DNA from: Geomonas sp. RF6
GTDB taxonomy: Bacteria; Desulfobacterota; Desulfuromonadia; Geobacterales; Geobacteraceae
NCBI RefSeq assembly: GCF_021044625.1
Contig: NZ_CP087999.1
Span: 2,701,001-2,765,000 of the forward strand
DNA: 64,000 nt
Direction: 5' to 3'
Below are positions 31,546 to 40,782 of this stretch, piece after piece. A program made the position numbers and the translations under genes. Within the stretch, counting starts at the first letter, position 1, and each line of letters begins with the position of its first letter. The notes beneath the pieces are model-generated. The model did no database searches and had not been told where the DNA came from. It saw only the letters and a program-made list of their open reading frames with translations.

Positions 31546-31682
31546 CTTGGCCAGGACCGTCCTGCAAAGTGCGGAATTGCTGTGGTCTCAAGCCATACCT
31601 TTGATTCATTTGCAAAACAACTGGGGGCTTATGTCGTTGATCTTAAAACTGCCGCAGCACTGCGGAACTGAGGAGACTTGAA

Positions 31683-31790
31683 GATTAAATCCCCCCTGCC
31701 CCCCCCTTCGCAAAGGGGGGAACGTTGGGCCTTCTGCAGTGATTCGTGGCAATGTAGCCACGCTCCCCCGGAATTCCCGGATGGATTGAC
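31683..31790. repeat. Mosaic intergenic repeat, near-complete copy
   Basis: Order: AAATCCCCCCTG, CCCCCCCTTCGCAAAGGGGGG, AACGTTGGGCCTTCTGCAGTG, GTGGCAATGTAGCCACGCTC, CCCCGGAATTCCCGGATG. The reverse complement of this order is seen at 43277-43462. Confidence 0.8.
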
Positions 31791-31842
31791 GCAATAGCCT
31801 CGCCTACGCCTTTGGGGCACCAAAACCTTCCTTTCCGACCGG

Positions 31843-32889
31843 CTATTTCGCCCTCTCCGCCGGATTTTCGGCGCTCAGTACTCGCGTGATCCTGTCGGGC
31901 GTGCTGGGATGGCTGTTCAGAATATCCAGGGATATGGGGGGATCTTCTTCCTTCTTGGCGGCGGAGGAGAGGCGGCCGAGTATCTCGGCGTAAACCCGCG
32001 GTCGCACCCCCTCCGATTTGAGATAGGCGACCGCCGCGTCATCCGCTTCATACTCGAATTCCCGCGAGTACCCTGCGCTGATGAGGGTGGCCGGGAGGGT
32101 GGCGGCGAGGGAGGTGACGGAGGTTATGTCGCCCGTCACGGCGGCGATGACTACTCCGGCCCCGGAGCTTTGCAATAGCTGCCGGAGAGCATGTCGGTAG
32201 CGGATGTGCCCGGACTCGTGCGCGAGGACGGCGGCCAGCTCCTCGTCGCTTCTGGCCAGGGCGACCATGGCGTCGGTGATGACTATCGTCCCTCCAGGGA
32301 GGGCAAAGGCGTTCGCGCCGATTGCTCCCCCGTTTCGAAATTCCAGCCTGTATTTCCTCCCGTCGGCGTTACGCGCGGCGACTCTGCCGAGAATCCCTGT
32401 TATCTCGCGCCGGCGGGACTTGGAGAGCCGCGACGGCTTGAGATACATGTGATCCAGTTGCGCCAGCGCCTCCTTTCCCACTCCCTCTTCCGCGTCCGGT
32501 TTCACCGCCCAGGCGACCTGCTTCACCAGCGCGGGGATGACTGTCTTGATGAACCCCGCCACCATGAGGGAGGTCAAAAGGAGGGCGACGATGGCCAGCG
32601 GGATGCTGCGCTCCCACCGGACCAGGACCGACCAGAAGCGCCCCTCCTTCTTCTCGCCCAGCACCCTTTCAACTTCCGCGTCTGTTGCGAGCTGGCACAG
32701 CGCGCCGCCGGGAAGGAGAAGGGAGCGGCGTACCCCGGGGATTGTCGGTGCCACTTTTATCTCCGCGACGGCACAACTCGCTTCCACTCCGGCGCCAGCA
32801 AAGCGCACCTCCGCTCCCACCCGCTCGACCGTCACGGAGTGGCGCGCCGCGCTCTTCCCGTCGAAGTATATCCCCCTGACCGTACTCAC
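31843..32889 (-). CDS. M48-family membrane metallopeptidase
   Basis: 348 residues. An N-terminal beta-rich domain (~1-85) is followed by a transmembrane helix (~97-118, LAIVALLLTSLMVAGFI). The M48 peptidase domain has the zinc motif VLAHESGHIRYRHAL (HExxH, ~residues 238-242) and the downstream FEYEADDAAVAYL glutamate. It resembles the M48 protein often found beside DUF898 (YjgN-like) genes. The start overlaps the stop of that gene by four bases. Likely cleaves membrane or periplasm-exposed substrates. Confidence 0.9.
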   Translation of the reverse strand: MSTVRGIYFDGKSAARHSVTVERVGAEVRFAGAGVEASCAVAEIKVAPTIPGVRRSLLLPGGALCQLATDAEVERVLGEKKEGRFWSVLVRWERSIPLAIVALLLTSLMVAGFIKTVIPALVKQVAWAVKPDAEEGVGKEALAQLDHMYLKPSRLSKSRRREITGILGRVAARNADGRKYRLEFRNGGAIGANAFALPGGTIVITDAMVALARSDEELAAVLAHESGHIRYRHALRQLLQSSGAGVVIAAVTGDITSVTSLAATLPATLISAGYSREFEYEADDAAVAYLKSEGVRPRVYAEILGRLSSAAKKEEDPPISLDILNSHPSTPDRITRVLSAENPAERAK

Positions 32890-34184
32890 AGGCCAATCTC
32901 GATACCGAACATGTCGCCGATCTCCTCACCGGTTGACCCGATCCGCTGGTGCCCCCACCCAAGGAAGCTGTCGTGGTCGTCGTTCAGTTCCAGCGCGAGG
33001 TGGTCCATGCGGTAGCGGGTGAGGCGCACTGTCGCCCAGGGGATAAGGAGGCCACAGGAGCAGACGACCGCGACGGCGCTGGAGAGGTAGAGCCAGGCCA
33101 TGGGGGCGATTTCCAGCGTGCTGGAAAAGCGGCTGTTCTTGATGCGGGTGGCATTCCAGGTCAGGTTGGCAAGAGCGGTGCGCAGGTAGATGGTGAAGAA
33201 GAGGTAGAAGAAGGAGGATGCTGCCAGCGCCCCCACGGTCCAGGCGATCACCTTCACTTTCATGCCGCTGCTGGAAGAAAGCGACAGGAAAAGGAGAGAG
33301 ATGTCGTCCAGAAAGGATGAGAGGACGATGGCGAGGAAGACGAAGCCGATGAAGGTGGCGATGAGCCAGCCGAGTGCCTTCAGGAAGACGGCGTAGTAGT
33401 CCCTTGCCTCGGCATGGAAGGTACAGCGTGTGCGCCCGTAGCCGCTGTTTTCCACCAGGAATTTTTTCTGCCGGTAAATCATGTACGGCGTGATGAGGCC
33501 GAAAGTGACCGGGATGAGACACGGCAGCCCCGCGAAGACGACGTAGGCCTCACGGTAGTTGGGGGTGAAGGTAAAGCGGATGTTGCGGTGCGCGGAGTAG
33601 CGCATGTTGAAGATGCGGGAGCGCACGATGAGCCAGGGCATGGCCATGAAGAAGAGGACGCTGCAGACCGTGGCTACGGATGGGTTCACCCTGGAGCCTA
33701 CCGAGTAAAGGATGAAGAAGATCGCCGCGACAAGCCATCCCTTGAAAATGATGAAGGGGTCCGCGAGGTACTCGAACGGGACGTCGTCGAGGCTCGTGTT
33801 GCCGTAAAAGTACCTGCGCTGGCGCACCTTCGCCCAGGCGGAGTAAATGCCGAAGGTGACGATCTTCAGCATGGTGTTGACGATCCATATCCCGAAGTAG
33901 TTCCCGGCGGTTCCGGTGAAGCTGAATTTGATGGCGCGGCGCACCGGTCGCCTGGGCGGGACGGGGGGGATAGGCGTAACCGGGGGGGAGTGGTCAGCGA
34001 CTGCCAGCGCCTCGCGTATCGGCAGAGCGGGTTCTTTCGGCGAGACGGGGGCTTCAGGCGGATCGAGCGGAAATCTGCTGCCGCATTTTGGACAGGTGGC
34101 GGTGGTCGTCCCCGCCGGGATGCGCGAAGGGGCGTATGCTCGGGAAAAGTCGCAGGATGGACAGGTGACGGTTACAAGAGGCAT
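32886..34184 (-). CDS. DUF898 (YjgN-like) polytopic membrane protein with N-terminal zinc ribbon
   Basis: 432 residues from ATG 34184 (GGAGAG five bases upstream). A zinc-ribbon-like start (CPSCDFSRAY ... CPKCGSRF, residues ~8-41) and a Pro-rich linker precede the DUF898 region. FSFTGTAGNYFGIWIVNTML starts the latter, with seven or so hydrophobic helices, WAKVRQRRYFYGNTSLDD and a C-terminal helix. Function of YjgN is not established. Paired with the M48 peptidase gene by a four-base overlap, an arrangement I know from other proteobacteria. Confidence 0.87.
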   Translation of the reverse strand: MPLVTVTCPSCDFSRAYAPSRIPAGTTTATCPKCGSRFPLDPPEAPVSPKEPALPIREALAVADHSPPVTPIPPVPPRRPVRRAIKFSFTGTAGNYFGIWIVNTMLKIVTFGIYSAWAKVRQRRYFYGNTSLDDVPFEYLADPFIIFKGWLVAAIFFILYSVGSRVNPSVATVCSVLFFMAMPWLIVRSRIFNMRYSAHRNIRFTFTPNYREAYVVFAGLPCLIPVTFGLITPYMIYRQKKFLVENSGYGRTRCTFHAEARDYYAVFLKALGWLIATFIGFVFLAIVLSSFLDDISLLFLSLSSSSGMKVKVIAWTVGALAASSFFYLFFTIYLRTALANLTWNATRIKNSRFSSTLEIAPMAWLYLSSAVAVVCSCGLLIPWATVRLTRYRMDHLALELNDDHDSFLGWGHQRIGSTGEEIGDMFGIEIGL

Positions 34185-34612
34185 GCACTCTCCGCGGTGG
34201 CTACTCTGGATGTTGAGCGGGTGGTTCTCGGGCGGGGACAAACTACCATAAGCTTAATGGAAAAACATTATTTTTGTAGCGCACCGGTTCCTGCGATCGG
34301 CGCGGCCAACCTCTGCCCCATCCCCACCCTGTCCCTCCCCTTGAAAGGGAGGGGACGCCTGAGATCCTGCTCTGCTAAAGGAACACAGGGCCCGGTCGCG
34401 CAAGCGATACAGGCTTACTCCAAGCTCTCGGATGAGCCTTTCCCGATTCGTCACCGAAAGCCTCTTAACAGCATCGAGCAGCTGATTTTCGCCACGTTCC
34501 ACTCCTTCGACAGAGTGAGCCGGTGTCGTGGGACCTTGCATTGAACTTCCCATTCTGGTAACAATGGTGAGCCTTTTTCCGGGCTTCTTCTTCTGATTCA
34601 GAGGTTTTTCAT
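34185..34612. other. Divergent spacer with one dispersed repeat copy
   Basis: 428 bases between the minus-strand DUF898 gene and the helicase gene. Besides the repeat at 34295-34393 I see no gene; a minus-strand frame at 34254-34553 runs through the repeat and lacks a ribosome site. Confidence 0.6.
34295..34393. repeat. ~97-bp dispersed repeat, copy 2 (inverted relative to copy 1)
   Basis: GATCGGCGCGGCCAACCTCT to GGAACACAGGGCCC; reverse complement matches 21024-21120 nearly throughout. Confidence 0.8.
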
Positions 34613-36646
34613 ATGCTTGACCTGTCCAGACTGAACCCAGAGCAGCTTGCCGCGGTGCAGCATACCGAGGGGGCGCTCCTCGTTCTCGCCGGTGCCGGCT
34701 CCGGGAAGACCGGCGTCATCACCTACCGGATCGCGCACCTCATCCTCGACAAGCACGTCCCCCCCGACCGCATCCTCGCCGTGACCTTCACCAACAAGGC
34801 CGCAAAGGAGATGAAGGAGCGCGTGGAGCATCTGGTGGGGAGAAAGGCGTCGAAGGGTATCGTCATCTCCACCTTCCACTCTCTCGGCGTCAGGGTGCTC
34901 AAAAGGGACATCGAGCGGCTCGGCTACAAGCGGAACTTCTCCATCTACTCCACGGCGGACCAGGTCGGGCTCGTGCGCCAGATCGTGCGCGAGCTCAACA
35001 CGGAGGGGAAGAAGTACGACGCGGAGGCGCTGATCTGGCGCATCTCCGGCGCGAAGAACAAGCTGATCCCGCCCGAGGGGTACACTCCGATGCCGGGGGA
35101 CGATATCGACCGCATGGCCGCGCTCGTCTATCCCCGTTACCAGTCCGCCCTGAAGGCATTCAACGCCATCGACTTCGACGACATCATCATGCTCACAGCG
35201 GAGCTTTTGCAGCACCATCCGCCGGTGCTGAAGTACTGGCAGGAGCGTTTCAGCCACCTCATGGTGGACGAGTACCAGGACACGAACTCCTCGCAGTACC
35301 TGCTCATCAACCTTCTGGCGGCCGGGAGCAGAAACCTCTGCGTCGTGGGGGACGACGACCAGTCCATCTACGGCTGGCGCGGCGCGGACGTCGGGAACAT
35401 CCTCGATTTCGAGAAGGACTTCAACGGGTGCCGCACCATCAAGCTGGAGCAGAACTACCGCTCCACCGGCAACATTCTGGAAGCCGCCAACAGCGTCATC
35501 GGCAACAACAAGATCCGGAAGGCGAAGAGGCTCTGGACGGCGACGGGGACCGGAAAACTCATCGACCTGTGTATCGTGCAGGATGACGAGGAGGAGGCGA
35601 CCTCGGTCGTGGAGCGGATCCAGCTGGAGCGCTTCAAGAACAACACCCCCTACAGCGAGTTCGCCATCCTGTACCGCACCAACGCCCAGAGCAGGGCTTT
35701 CGAAGAGCAGCTGCGCTTCGAGGACATCCCGTACGTCCTGATCGGCGGCACGCAGTTTTACGAGCGGAAGGAGGTTAAGGACTCCCTTTCCTACCTGAAG
35801 GTGATCGCCAACCCGCTCGACGAGGTCGCGCTCCTGCGCATCGTCAACTTCCCGAAACGCGGCATCGGCGACGGCACCGTGATCCGTATCAACCAGTGGT
35901 CGATCGAGCAGGAGTGCCCCCTTTTCGAGGCGTTCGGCAGGGTGGAGGAGATCGAGGGGATCGGGGACGCCACGAAGGAGAAGGTGCTAGCCTTTCATCG
36001 CACCCTTCTGGACGCGGCGCGCGATTTCGAGCGGGAAGGGGGGCTGGCCGAGAAGGGGAAGGCCCTTCTGCAGAAGCTGAAGATCGAGGAGGAGATCTAC
36101 CGCACCATCGATGACGCCCCCACCGCGAAGAGAAAGGTGGAAAACGTGGAGCAGATCATCAACTCCATGGCCGCCTACGAGGAGCGGATCCCGAAGCCGA
36201 CGCTCGCCGGCTTTCTGGAGAAGGTGTCACTCATGGACGAGGACCGCTTCTCCGGGAAGGACAAGAAGGATCACGGCCGGGACGCGGTGACGCTGATGTC
36301 GCTGCACTCCAGCAAGGGGCTGGAATTCCCCTTCGTATTCCTCGTGGGGCTCGAGGAGGAGATCCTGCCGCACAAGAGGGCGATCTACGAGGACTTCACC
36401 GTCGACGAGGAGAGGCGTCTTTGCTACGTGGGGATCACCCGTGCCCGCCAGCAGCTGGTGATGACCCGCGCGCTGTACCGTAAAAAGTACGGCAAGCTGC
36501 AGGAGCGCATCCCGTCACGCTTTCTGGACGAGATGCCGCAGCCGGTGCTCAACGTGATCCAGAGCGGAGTGGCGGCGGGCTCTGCGGAGGAAGAGGTGAA
36601 GACGGCGGAGGACTTTTTCGCGAAGATGAAGGCGATGCTGGGGTAG
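34613..36646 (+). CDS. UvrD/Rep-family ATP-dependent DNA helicase
   Basis: 677 residues, superfamily 1A. Visible motifs: Q motif LNPEQLAAVQH; Walker A AGAGSGKT; Ia VTFTNKAAKEM; II VDEYQDTN; III DDDQSIYGWRGAD; IV EQNYRST; V/VI MSLHSSKGLEFPFVF and YVGITRARQQL. Length and sequence suit Rep/PcrA-type 3'-5' translocases that assist replication restart and repair. Start ATG 34613 (MLDLSRLNPEQ). Whether it is rep, uvrD or pcrA cannot be told by eye. Confidence 0.95.
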   Translation: MLDLSRLNPEQLAAVQHTEGALLVLAGAGSGKTGVITYRIAHLILDKHVPPDRILAVTFTNKAAKEMKERVEHLVGRKASKGIVISTFHSLGVRVLKRDIERLGYKRNFSIYSTADQVGLVRQIVRELNTEGKKYDAEALIWRISGAKNKLIPPEGYTPMPGDDIDRMAALVYPRYQSALKAFNAIDFDDIIMLTAELLQHHPPVLKYWQERFSHLMVDEYQDTNSSQYLLINLLAAGSRNLCVVGDDDQSIYGWRGADVGNILDFEKDFNGCRTIKLEQNYRSTGNILEAANSVIGNNKIRKAKRLWTATGTGKLIDLCIVQDDEEEATSVVERIQLERFKNNTPYSEFAILYRTNAQSRAFEEQLRFEDIPYVLIGGTQFYERKEVKDSLSYLKVIANPLDEVALLRIVNFPKRGIGDGTVIRINQWSIEQECPLFEAFGRVEEIEGIGDATKEKVLAFHRTLLDAARDFEREGGLAEKGKALLQKLKIEEEIYRTIDDAPTAKRKVENVEQIINSMAAYEERIPKPTLAGFLEKVSLMDEDRFSGKDKKDHGRDAVTLMSLHSSKGLEFPFVFLVGLEEEILPHKRAIYEDFTVDEERRLCYVGITRARQQLVMTRALYRKKYGKLQERIPSRFLDEMPQPVLNVIQSGVAAGSAEEEVKTAEDFFAKMKAMLG

Positions 36647-36723
36647 GACGAGGGAACGTGGCCGTAATCGAGCCTTGGCTTTGGCCCGGCTTTGCTATAC
36701 ACCTATAGGAAAGGAGGCTTGTC

Positions 36724-36948
36724 ATGCTGGCCATAGACTTGCCGGAAGACATACAAATGAGACTTGATCGGCTGGCGAAGGCGACGGGACGGCCGAAAAG
36801 TTTCTATGCACGGGAAGCGATCATCGAATATCTGGATGATCTCGAAGATGCATATCTCGCTGAAAAAGAGCTAGCGGAAATTCGTGCCGGGAAGGCAAAG
36901 ACTATTCCGCTGGAGGAAGTGATGCGGGAATATGAGCTGGAAGATTGA
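36724..36948 (+). CDS. RelB/CopG-like antitoxin
   Basis: 74 residues, an N-terminal ribbon-helix-helix (MLAIDLPEDIQMRLDRLAKA ... SFYAREAIIEYLDD) and an acidic tail ending YELED. This is the DUF6290/RelB type of DNA-binding antitoxin. AAAGGAGG precedes the start. Overlaps the toxin gene by 17 bases. CTATA and TATAG arms just upstream (36694-36707) may be part of its operator. Confidence 0.88.
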   Translation: MLAIDLPEDIQMRLDRLAKATGRPKSFYAREAIIEYLDDLEDAYLAEKELAEIRAGKAKTIPLEEVMREYELED

Positions 36949-37204
36949 GTTCTCACCTGCTGCAAAGAGGGAACTGGACAGGTTGGATCGTCCTATCGCC
37001 CGCCGCATCCTCAATTTCCTTTCGGAACGTGTTTCGAAGCTCGACGATCCGCGTGCTATGGGTGCAGCCCTCAAAGGGCCGCACCTAGGAGAGTTCTGGA
37101 AATACAGGATCGGAGACTATCGCATAATCGCCAAGATAGAAGATTCACAGCTGCTTATACTGGTGCTCAGGGTTGGTAACCGGCGCGACATATACGAACG
37201 GTGA
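36932..37204 (+). CDS. RelE/ParE-superfamily toxin
   Basis: 90 residues, MSWKIEFSPAAKRELDRLDR then ALKGPHLGEFWKYRIGDYRI and ILVLRVGNRRDIYER, the RelE fold with the basic residues and C-terminal Tyr of mRNA-cleaving members. Expected to cut mRNA in the ribosome A site unless bound by its partner. Reading frames overlap by 17 bases. Confidence 0.9.
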   Translation: MSWKIEFSPAAKRELDRLDRPIARRILNFLSERVSKLDDPRAMGAALKGPHLGEFWKYRIGDYRIIAKIEDSQLLILVLRVGNRRDIYER

Positions 37205-37250
37205 TGGAGGTGGCCCCGAACTCCTGAGCAAGTGTCCCCCCGCAACAATC

Positions 37251-37856
37251 CTATCTCGTAAGCGTCTTCTCCCCGTGCTTCCACCCCAGCGGGCATAGCC
37301 CTCCCGTCTGCAGCGCCTCGAGGACGCGCAGTGTCTCTTCCACGCTGCGTCCGACGTCCATGTTGTGCACGACCTGGTACTGCAGCACCCCCTGCGGGTC
37401 GATGATGTAGAGCGCACGCAGGGCCATCCCCTCCTTTTCGTCCAGACAACCGTAGTCGCGGGCGACCTCCTTGTTTATGTCCGAGAGAAGCGGAAAGCCG
37501 AGTTTCCCCAGGTCCCCGCGCTGTACCCAGGCGAGATGGGAGTACTTGCTGTCGGTCGATGCACCGACGACTTCCGCATTCATCTTGCGGAAAGATTCCA
37601 GTGCCTCGCTGAACCCTTTTATCTCCGTCGGGCAGACGAAGGTGAAGTCGGCGGGGTAGAAAAAGAGGACGAGCCACTTCCCCTTGTAGTCGGAGAGGGA
37701 GATCCTTTTGAATTCCTTCCCCTTCTGCATGCCGACCAGTGCGTCGAGGGAGAACTCCGGTGCCGGTTGCCCCACCTTCGCCTGATAGCGGTCTTCGGCA
37801 TGCCCCTGGAGAGGAAGTGCCAGCGCGGCCAAAAGTATCATCGTTGCGAGTTTCAT
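37251..37856 (-). CDS. Exported typical 2-Cys peroxiredoxin
   Basis: 201 residues from ATG 37856 with AAGGAGA six bases upstream; the frame continues to 37991 with no site. A short signal peptide (MKLATMILLAALALPLQGHA) is followed by the AhpC/Prx1 domain: peroxidatic Cys in FTFVCPTE, STDSKYSHLAW, resolving Cys in GGLCPLGWKHG. Reduces peroxides. Prx1-class enzymes are usually cytoplasmic, so the leader suggests a periplasmic form. No reductase gene adjoins it. Confidence 0.9.
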   Translation of the reverse strand: MKLATMILLAALALPLQGHAEDRYQAKVGQPAPEFSLDALVGMQKGKEFKRISLSDYKGKWLVLFFYPADFTFVCPTEIKGFSEALESFRKMNAEVVGASTDSKYSHLAWVQRGDLGKLGFPLLSDINKEVARDYGCLDEKEGMALRALYIIDPQGVLQYQVVHNMDVGRSVEETLRVLEALQTGGLCPLGWKHGEKTLTR

Positions 37857-38039
37857 GATGCGTCTCCTTGCTGATCCTATTACCATAACCGGGGGTAAAG
37901 GCGCGCCCCCTGCCGTTTTGCCAGTTTTAATATACCGGCGGGTCAACCATTTGCAACGCTGACAGTAAAAACTGTTCACCAACCACTCCATGTGTGATAG
38001 ATAGTGGAGATAAATCTAACCCAAAGGAGCGCGATAGAC

Positions 38040-38555
38040 ATGTCCGAAGAAAAAAACCCCGTTGTTCTGATGGAAACTTCGATGGGAAACGTGAAGATCG
38101 AGCTTTTCAAGGACAAGGCGCCGATCTCGGTGCGTAACTTCCTTTCCTACGTCAAGGACCAGTACTACGACGGGACCATCTTTCACCGCGTCATCAACGG
38201 ATTCATGGTCCAGGGCGGCGGTATGGATGAAAACATGCAGCAGAAAAAGACGAAGTTCGCCATCAAGAACGAGGCAACGAACGGCCTGAGCAACAAGCGC
38301 GGCACCCTCGCCATGGCAAGGACCGCCGTCGTCGATAGCGCTACTTCCCAGTTCTTCATCAACCTGGTGGACAACGCGTTCCTCGACCACTCCGGGAAGT
38401 CGCCGGACCGCTACGGCTATGCCGTTTTCGGGCAGGTGGTGGAAGGGATGGATGTGGTTGATGCCATCCGCACCGTTAAGACAGGGAACAAGGGCGGGCA
38501 CTCCGATGTTCCGGTGGAGCCGGTATTCATCAAGTCCGTCAAGGTCGAGGAATAG
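38040..38555 (+). CDS. ppiB: Peptidyl-prolyl cis-trans isomerase, cyclophilin type
   Basis: 171 residues from ATG 38040 (AAAGGAG upstream). PpiB-like: [58 protein letters not shown] and [15 protein letters not shown]. Active-site Arg (FHRV) and Gln/Phe (SQFFIN) are present. No signal peptide, so cytoplasmic. Own terminator follows. Confidence 0.95.
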   Translation: MSEEKNPVVLMETSMGNVKIELFKDKAPISVRNFLSYVKDQYYDGTIFHRVINGFMVQGGGMDENMQQKKTKFAIKNEATNGLSNKRGTLAMARTAVVDSATSQFFINLVDNAFLDHSGKSPDRYGYAVFGQVVEGMDVVDAIRTVKTGNKGGHSDVPVEPVFIKSVKVEE

Positions 38556-38585
38556 CCGCTGCCGTTCAATTGACCGCACGAGTAG

Positions 38586-38617
38586 GAGCCCCGGCTGTCG
38601 CGGTTGGGGCTCTTTTT
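38586..38617 (+). terminator. Rho-independent terminator after the cyclophilin gene
   Basis: GAGCCCC (38586-38592) pairs with GGGGCTC (38606-38612), followed by five T. Confidence 0.85.
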
Positions 38618-38740
38618 GCGTCTTGGATCCGCAATGCGGTCGGTACGGTGCCAAACCAAAAGCTTCTGCCGAAGGGGTCGCACAGCGGCATCCGCGGTCC
38701 ATGATTAGCAACTGGGTGTTGACAATCCGCCGAGAATGTG

Positions 38741-38768
38741 TTGACAAAAACGGTTCCGCGCCTATACA
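38741..38768 (+). promoter_or_regulatory. Sigma-70-like promoter for metK
   Basis: TTGACA (38741-38746), 16-base spacer, TATACA (38763-38768). A second TTGACA lies at 38719-38724. The leader would be only ~45-50 bases, too short for a SAM riboswitch. Confidence 0.7.
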
Positions 38769-38821
38769 ATCCTGCCTTTGGTTTTGCCCGTTTATATCAA
38801 TACCGCAGAGGGGGTTTCTTC

Positions 38822-39991
38822 ATGGAGATGAAGGACTATATCTTTACTTCCGAATCCGTTTCGGAGGGGCATCCCGACAAGGTCGCAGATCAGGTTTCCG
38901 ATGCCATCCTGGACGCCATTCTCACCCAGGATCCCAAGGCCCGCGTCGCTTGCGAAACGCTGGTGACCACAGGGATGGCTGTCATTGCCGGTGAGATTAC
39001 CACCAACGCCATCGTGGACTACCCGAAGATCGTTCGCGAAACGATCCAGGAAATCGGCTACAACGACTCCGCCATGGGCTTTGACTGGGAAACCTGCGCT
39101 ATCCTCACTTCCATCGACAAGCAGTCCCCGGACATCGCCCAGGGCGTGACCGAAGGGGAAGGCCTCTACAAGGAGCAGGGCGCCGGCGACCAGGGGCTCA
39201 TGTTCGGCTATGCCTGCACCGAAACTCCCGAGCTCATGCCGATGTCCATCCTGCTTGCCCACAAGCTGGTGCAGAAGCTCTCCGACGTGCGCAAAAACGG
39301 CGTGCTGAACTTCCTGCGTCCGGACTCCAAGTCGCAGGTCTCCATCCAGTACATCGACGACAAGCCGGTGGCTGTCGATACCGTCGTCATCTCCTCGCAG
39401 CACACCCCCGAGGTCTCCCACGAGATGATCAAGGAAGGGATCATCGAGGAAGTCGTCAAAAAGATCATTCCGGCGGAACTTCTCACCGACAAGACCCGCT
39501 TCCTCATCAACCCGACCGGGCGCTTCGTCATCGGCGGCCCGATGGGCGACTGCGGTCTCACCGGCCGCAAGATCATCGTGGACAGCTACGGCGGGCACGG
39601 CGCCCACGGCGGCGGCGCTTTCTCCGGAAAGGACCCCAGCAAGGTGGACCGCTCCGCGGCTTACATGGGGCGCTACGTGGCGAAAAACCTGGTCGCTGCA
39701 GGGCTGTGCGAGAAGTGCGAAGTGCAGGTTGCCTACGCAATCGGCGTCGCCGAGCCGGTATCGGTCATGGTTGACACTTCCGGCACCGGCAAGCTCCCCT
39801 CTGCCCGCATCGCCGAAATCGTGCGCGAAGTATTCGACCTTCGCCCGCGCGGCATCATCGAGCAGCTCGACCTGCTGCGCCCGATCTACAAGAAGACCGC
39901 TGCCTACGGCCACTTCGGCCGCGAGCTGCCGGAATTCACCTGGGAGCGCACCGACAAGGTCGCCCTCATCAGGGAAAAGGCCGGGATCTAA
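38822..39991 (+). CDS. metK: S-adenosylmethionine synthetase
   Basis: 389 residues from ATG 38822 ([20 protein letters not shown]), with GAGGGGG upstream. Hallmarks: [14 protein letters not shown], the [12 protein letters not shown] loop, [17 protein letters not shown] and [16 protein letters not shown]. Makes SAM from methionine and ATP in the cytoplasm. Flanked by its own promoter and a strong terminator. Confidence 0.97.
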   Translation: MEMKDYIFTSESVSEGHPDKVADQVSDAILDAILTQDPKARVACETLVTTGMAVIAGEITTNAIVDYPKIVRETIQEIGYNDSAMGFDWETCAILTSIDKQSPDIAQGVTEGEGLYKEQGAGDQGLMFGYACTETPELMPMSILLAHKLVQKLSDVRKNGVLNFLRPDSKSQVSIQYIDDKPVAVDTVVISSQHTPEVSHEMIKEGIIEEVVKKIIPAELLTDKTRFLINPTGRFVIGGPMGDCGLTGRKIIVDSYGGHGAHGGGAFSGKDPSKVDRSAAYMGRYVAKNLVAAGLCEKCEVQVAYAIGVAEPVSVMVDTSGTGKLPSARIAEIVREVFDLRPRGIIEQLDLLRPIYKKTAAYGHFGRELPEFTWERTDKVALIREKAGI

Positions 39992-40016
39992 GCGATCTGC
40001 AGTGCTGTAAATGAAA

Positions 40017-40053
40017 AGAGGCCGGTGGGAGTCATTCCCGCCGGCCTCTTTTT
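40017..40053 (+). terminator. Bidirectional-looking terminator after metK
   Basis: AGAGGCCGGTGGGA (40017-40030) pairs with TCCCGCCGGCCTCT (40036-40049), with T run to 40053 and an A run on the other side. Could also stop the convergent regulator gene. Confidence 0.9.
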
Positions 40054-40074
40054 ATGTTCTTCGCGCAGTAGAAG

Positions 40075-40776
40075 CTACTTCCGGCTGAAGCGGTACCCGA
40101 CGCCGCGCACCGTCTGGAAGTAGATCGGCTTCGCCGGCTCCGGCTCAAAGTACTTGCGCAGGCGCACGATGAAGTTGTCGAGAGTGCGGGTCTCGGTGTC
40201 TGTCGCATACCCCCACACGCTCTCCAGGATCTCGCTGCGCGGGATCGCCTCCCCTTCCCTGTGAAAGAAGAGGGTAAGCATGCGCACCTCCAGGTCGGTG
40301 AGGTCGATCTCCCCCTGCGGCGTCTTCGCCCGGTATGAGAGGAGAAAGACTTCGTTCGCCCCGAAACGGTACCCTTCCTCGACCGGCTCCGGCCGGTACC
40401 ACGACGACCTCCGCAGCATCCCCGAGACGCGCAGCAAAAATTCCTTCAGGTTGAACGGTTTTACCAGGTAGTCGTCCGCTCCTTCCGCGAGCCCCGCTAT
40501 CCTGTCCCGCTCCTCGGAGCGCGCCGTCACCATCAGTATCGGCACCCGGGCGTCCAGCCGGCGTATCTCGCGACAGACGCGGTACCCGTCCATCCCCGGG
40601 AGCATGAGATCGAGGATGATGAGCTCGAAGCGTTCCACCTGCACCTTCTCGAGCGCCTCCTCGCCGCTCTCCACATGGCTCACGAGGTACCCTTCCTGCT
40701 CCAGGTTGAAGCTGATGCCGCGCGCCAGGTGCAGTTCGTCCTCCACCAGGAGTATGTGCGATTTCCCACCGTTCAT
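40075..40776 (-). CDS. OmpR/PhoB-family response regulator
   Basis: 233 residues. Receiver domain with acidic pocket LLVEDE and phosphoacceptor D56 (IILDLMLPG), Thr in VTAR and Lys in YLVKPF. A C-terminal winged-helix (~140-230) has YRFGANEVFLL, DLTDLEVRMLTLF and RTLDNFIVRLRKYFE, then GVGYRF. Follows its kinase by six bases, so the pair is one operon, kinase first. Input signal unknown. Confidence 0.95.
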   Translation of the reverse strand: MNGGKSHILLVEDELHLARGISFNLEQEGYLVSHVESGEEALEKVQVERFELIILDLMLPGMDGYRVCREIRRLDARVPILMVTARSEERDRIAGLAEGADDYLVKPFNLKEFLLRVSGMLRRSSWYRPEPVEEGYRFGANEVFLLSYRAKTPQGEIDLTDLEVRMLTLFFHREGEAIPRSEILESVWGYATDTETRTLDNFIVRLRKYFEPEPAKPIYFQTVRGVGYRFSRK

Positions 40777-40782
40777 TGCTCG

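Larger units (their letters stand above)
31211..31842. other. 632-base repeat-filled spacer between convergent genes
   Basis: No credible gene. It holds G/C-run mosaic repeats at 31262-31325, 31480-31545 and 31683-31790 and a cruciform-like element at 31368-31464. Confidence 0.75.

Noticed and set aside
31322..31823. Small ORFs in the 31.2-31.8 kb spacer
   Set aside because: All are translations of repeat sequence and lack start signals.
34254..34553. 99-residue minus-strand frame beside the helicase gene
   Set aside because: About a third of it is the dispersed repeat; no ribosome site. The first ~55 residues could be a decayed protein, but I cannot support a gene.
38556..38821. SAM riboswitch upstream of metK
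   Set aside because: The promoter at 38741-38768 leaves a leader of only ~45-50 bases, and I see no paired P1 stem or conserved SAM core.
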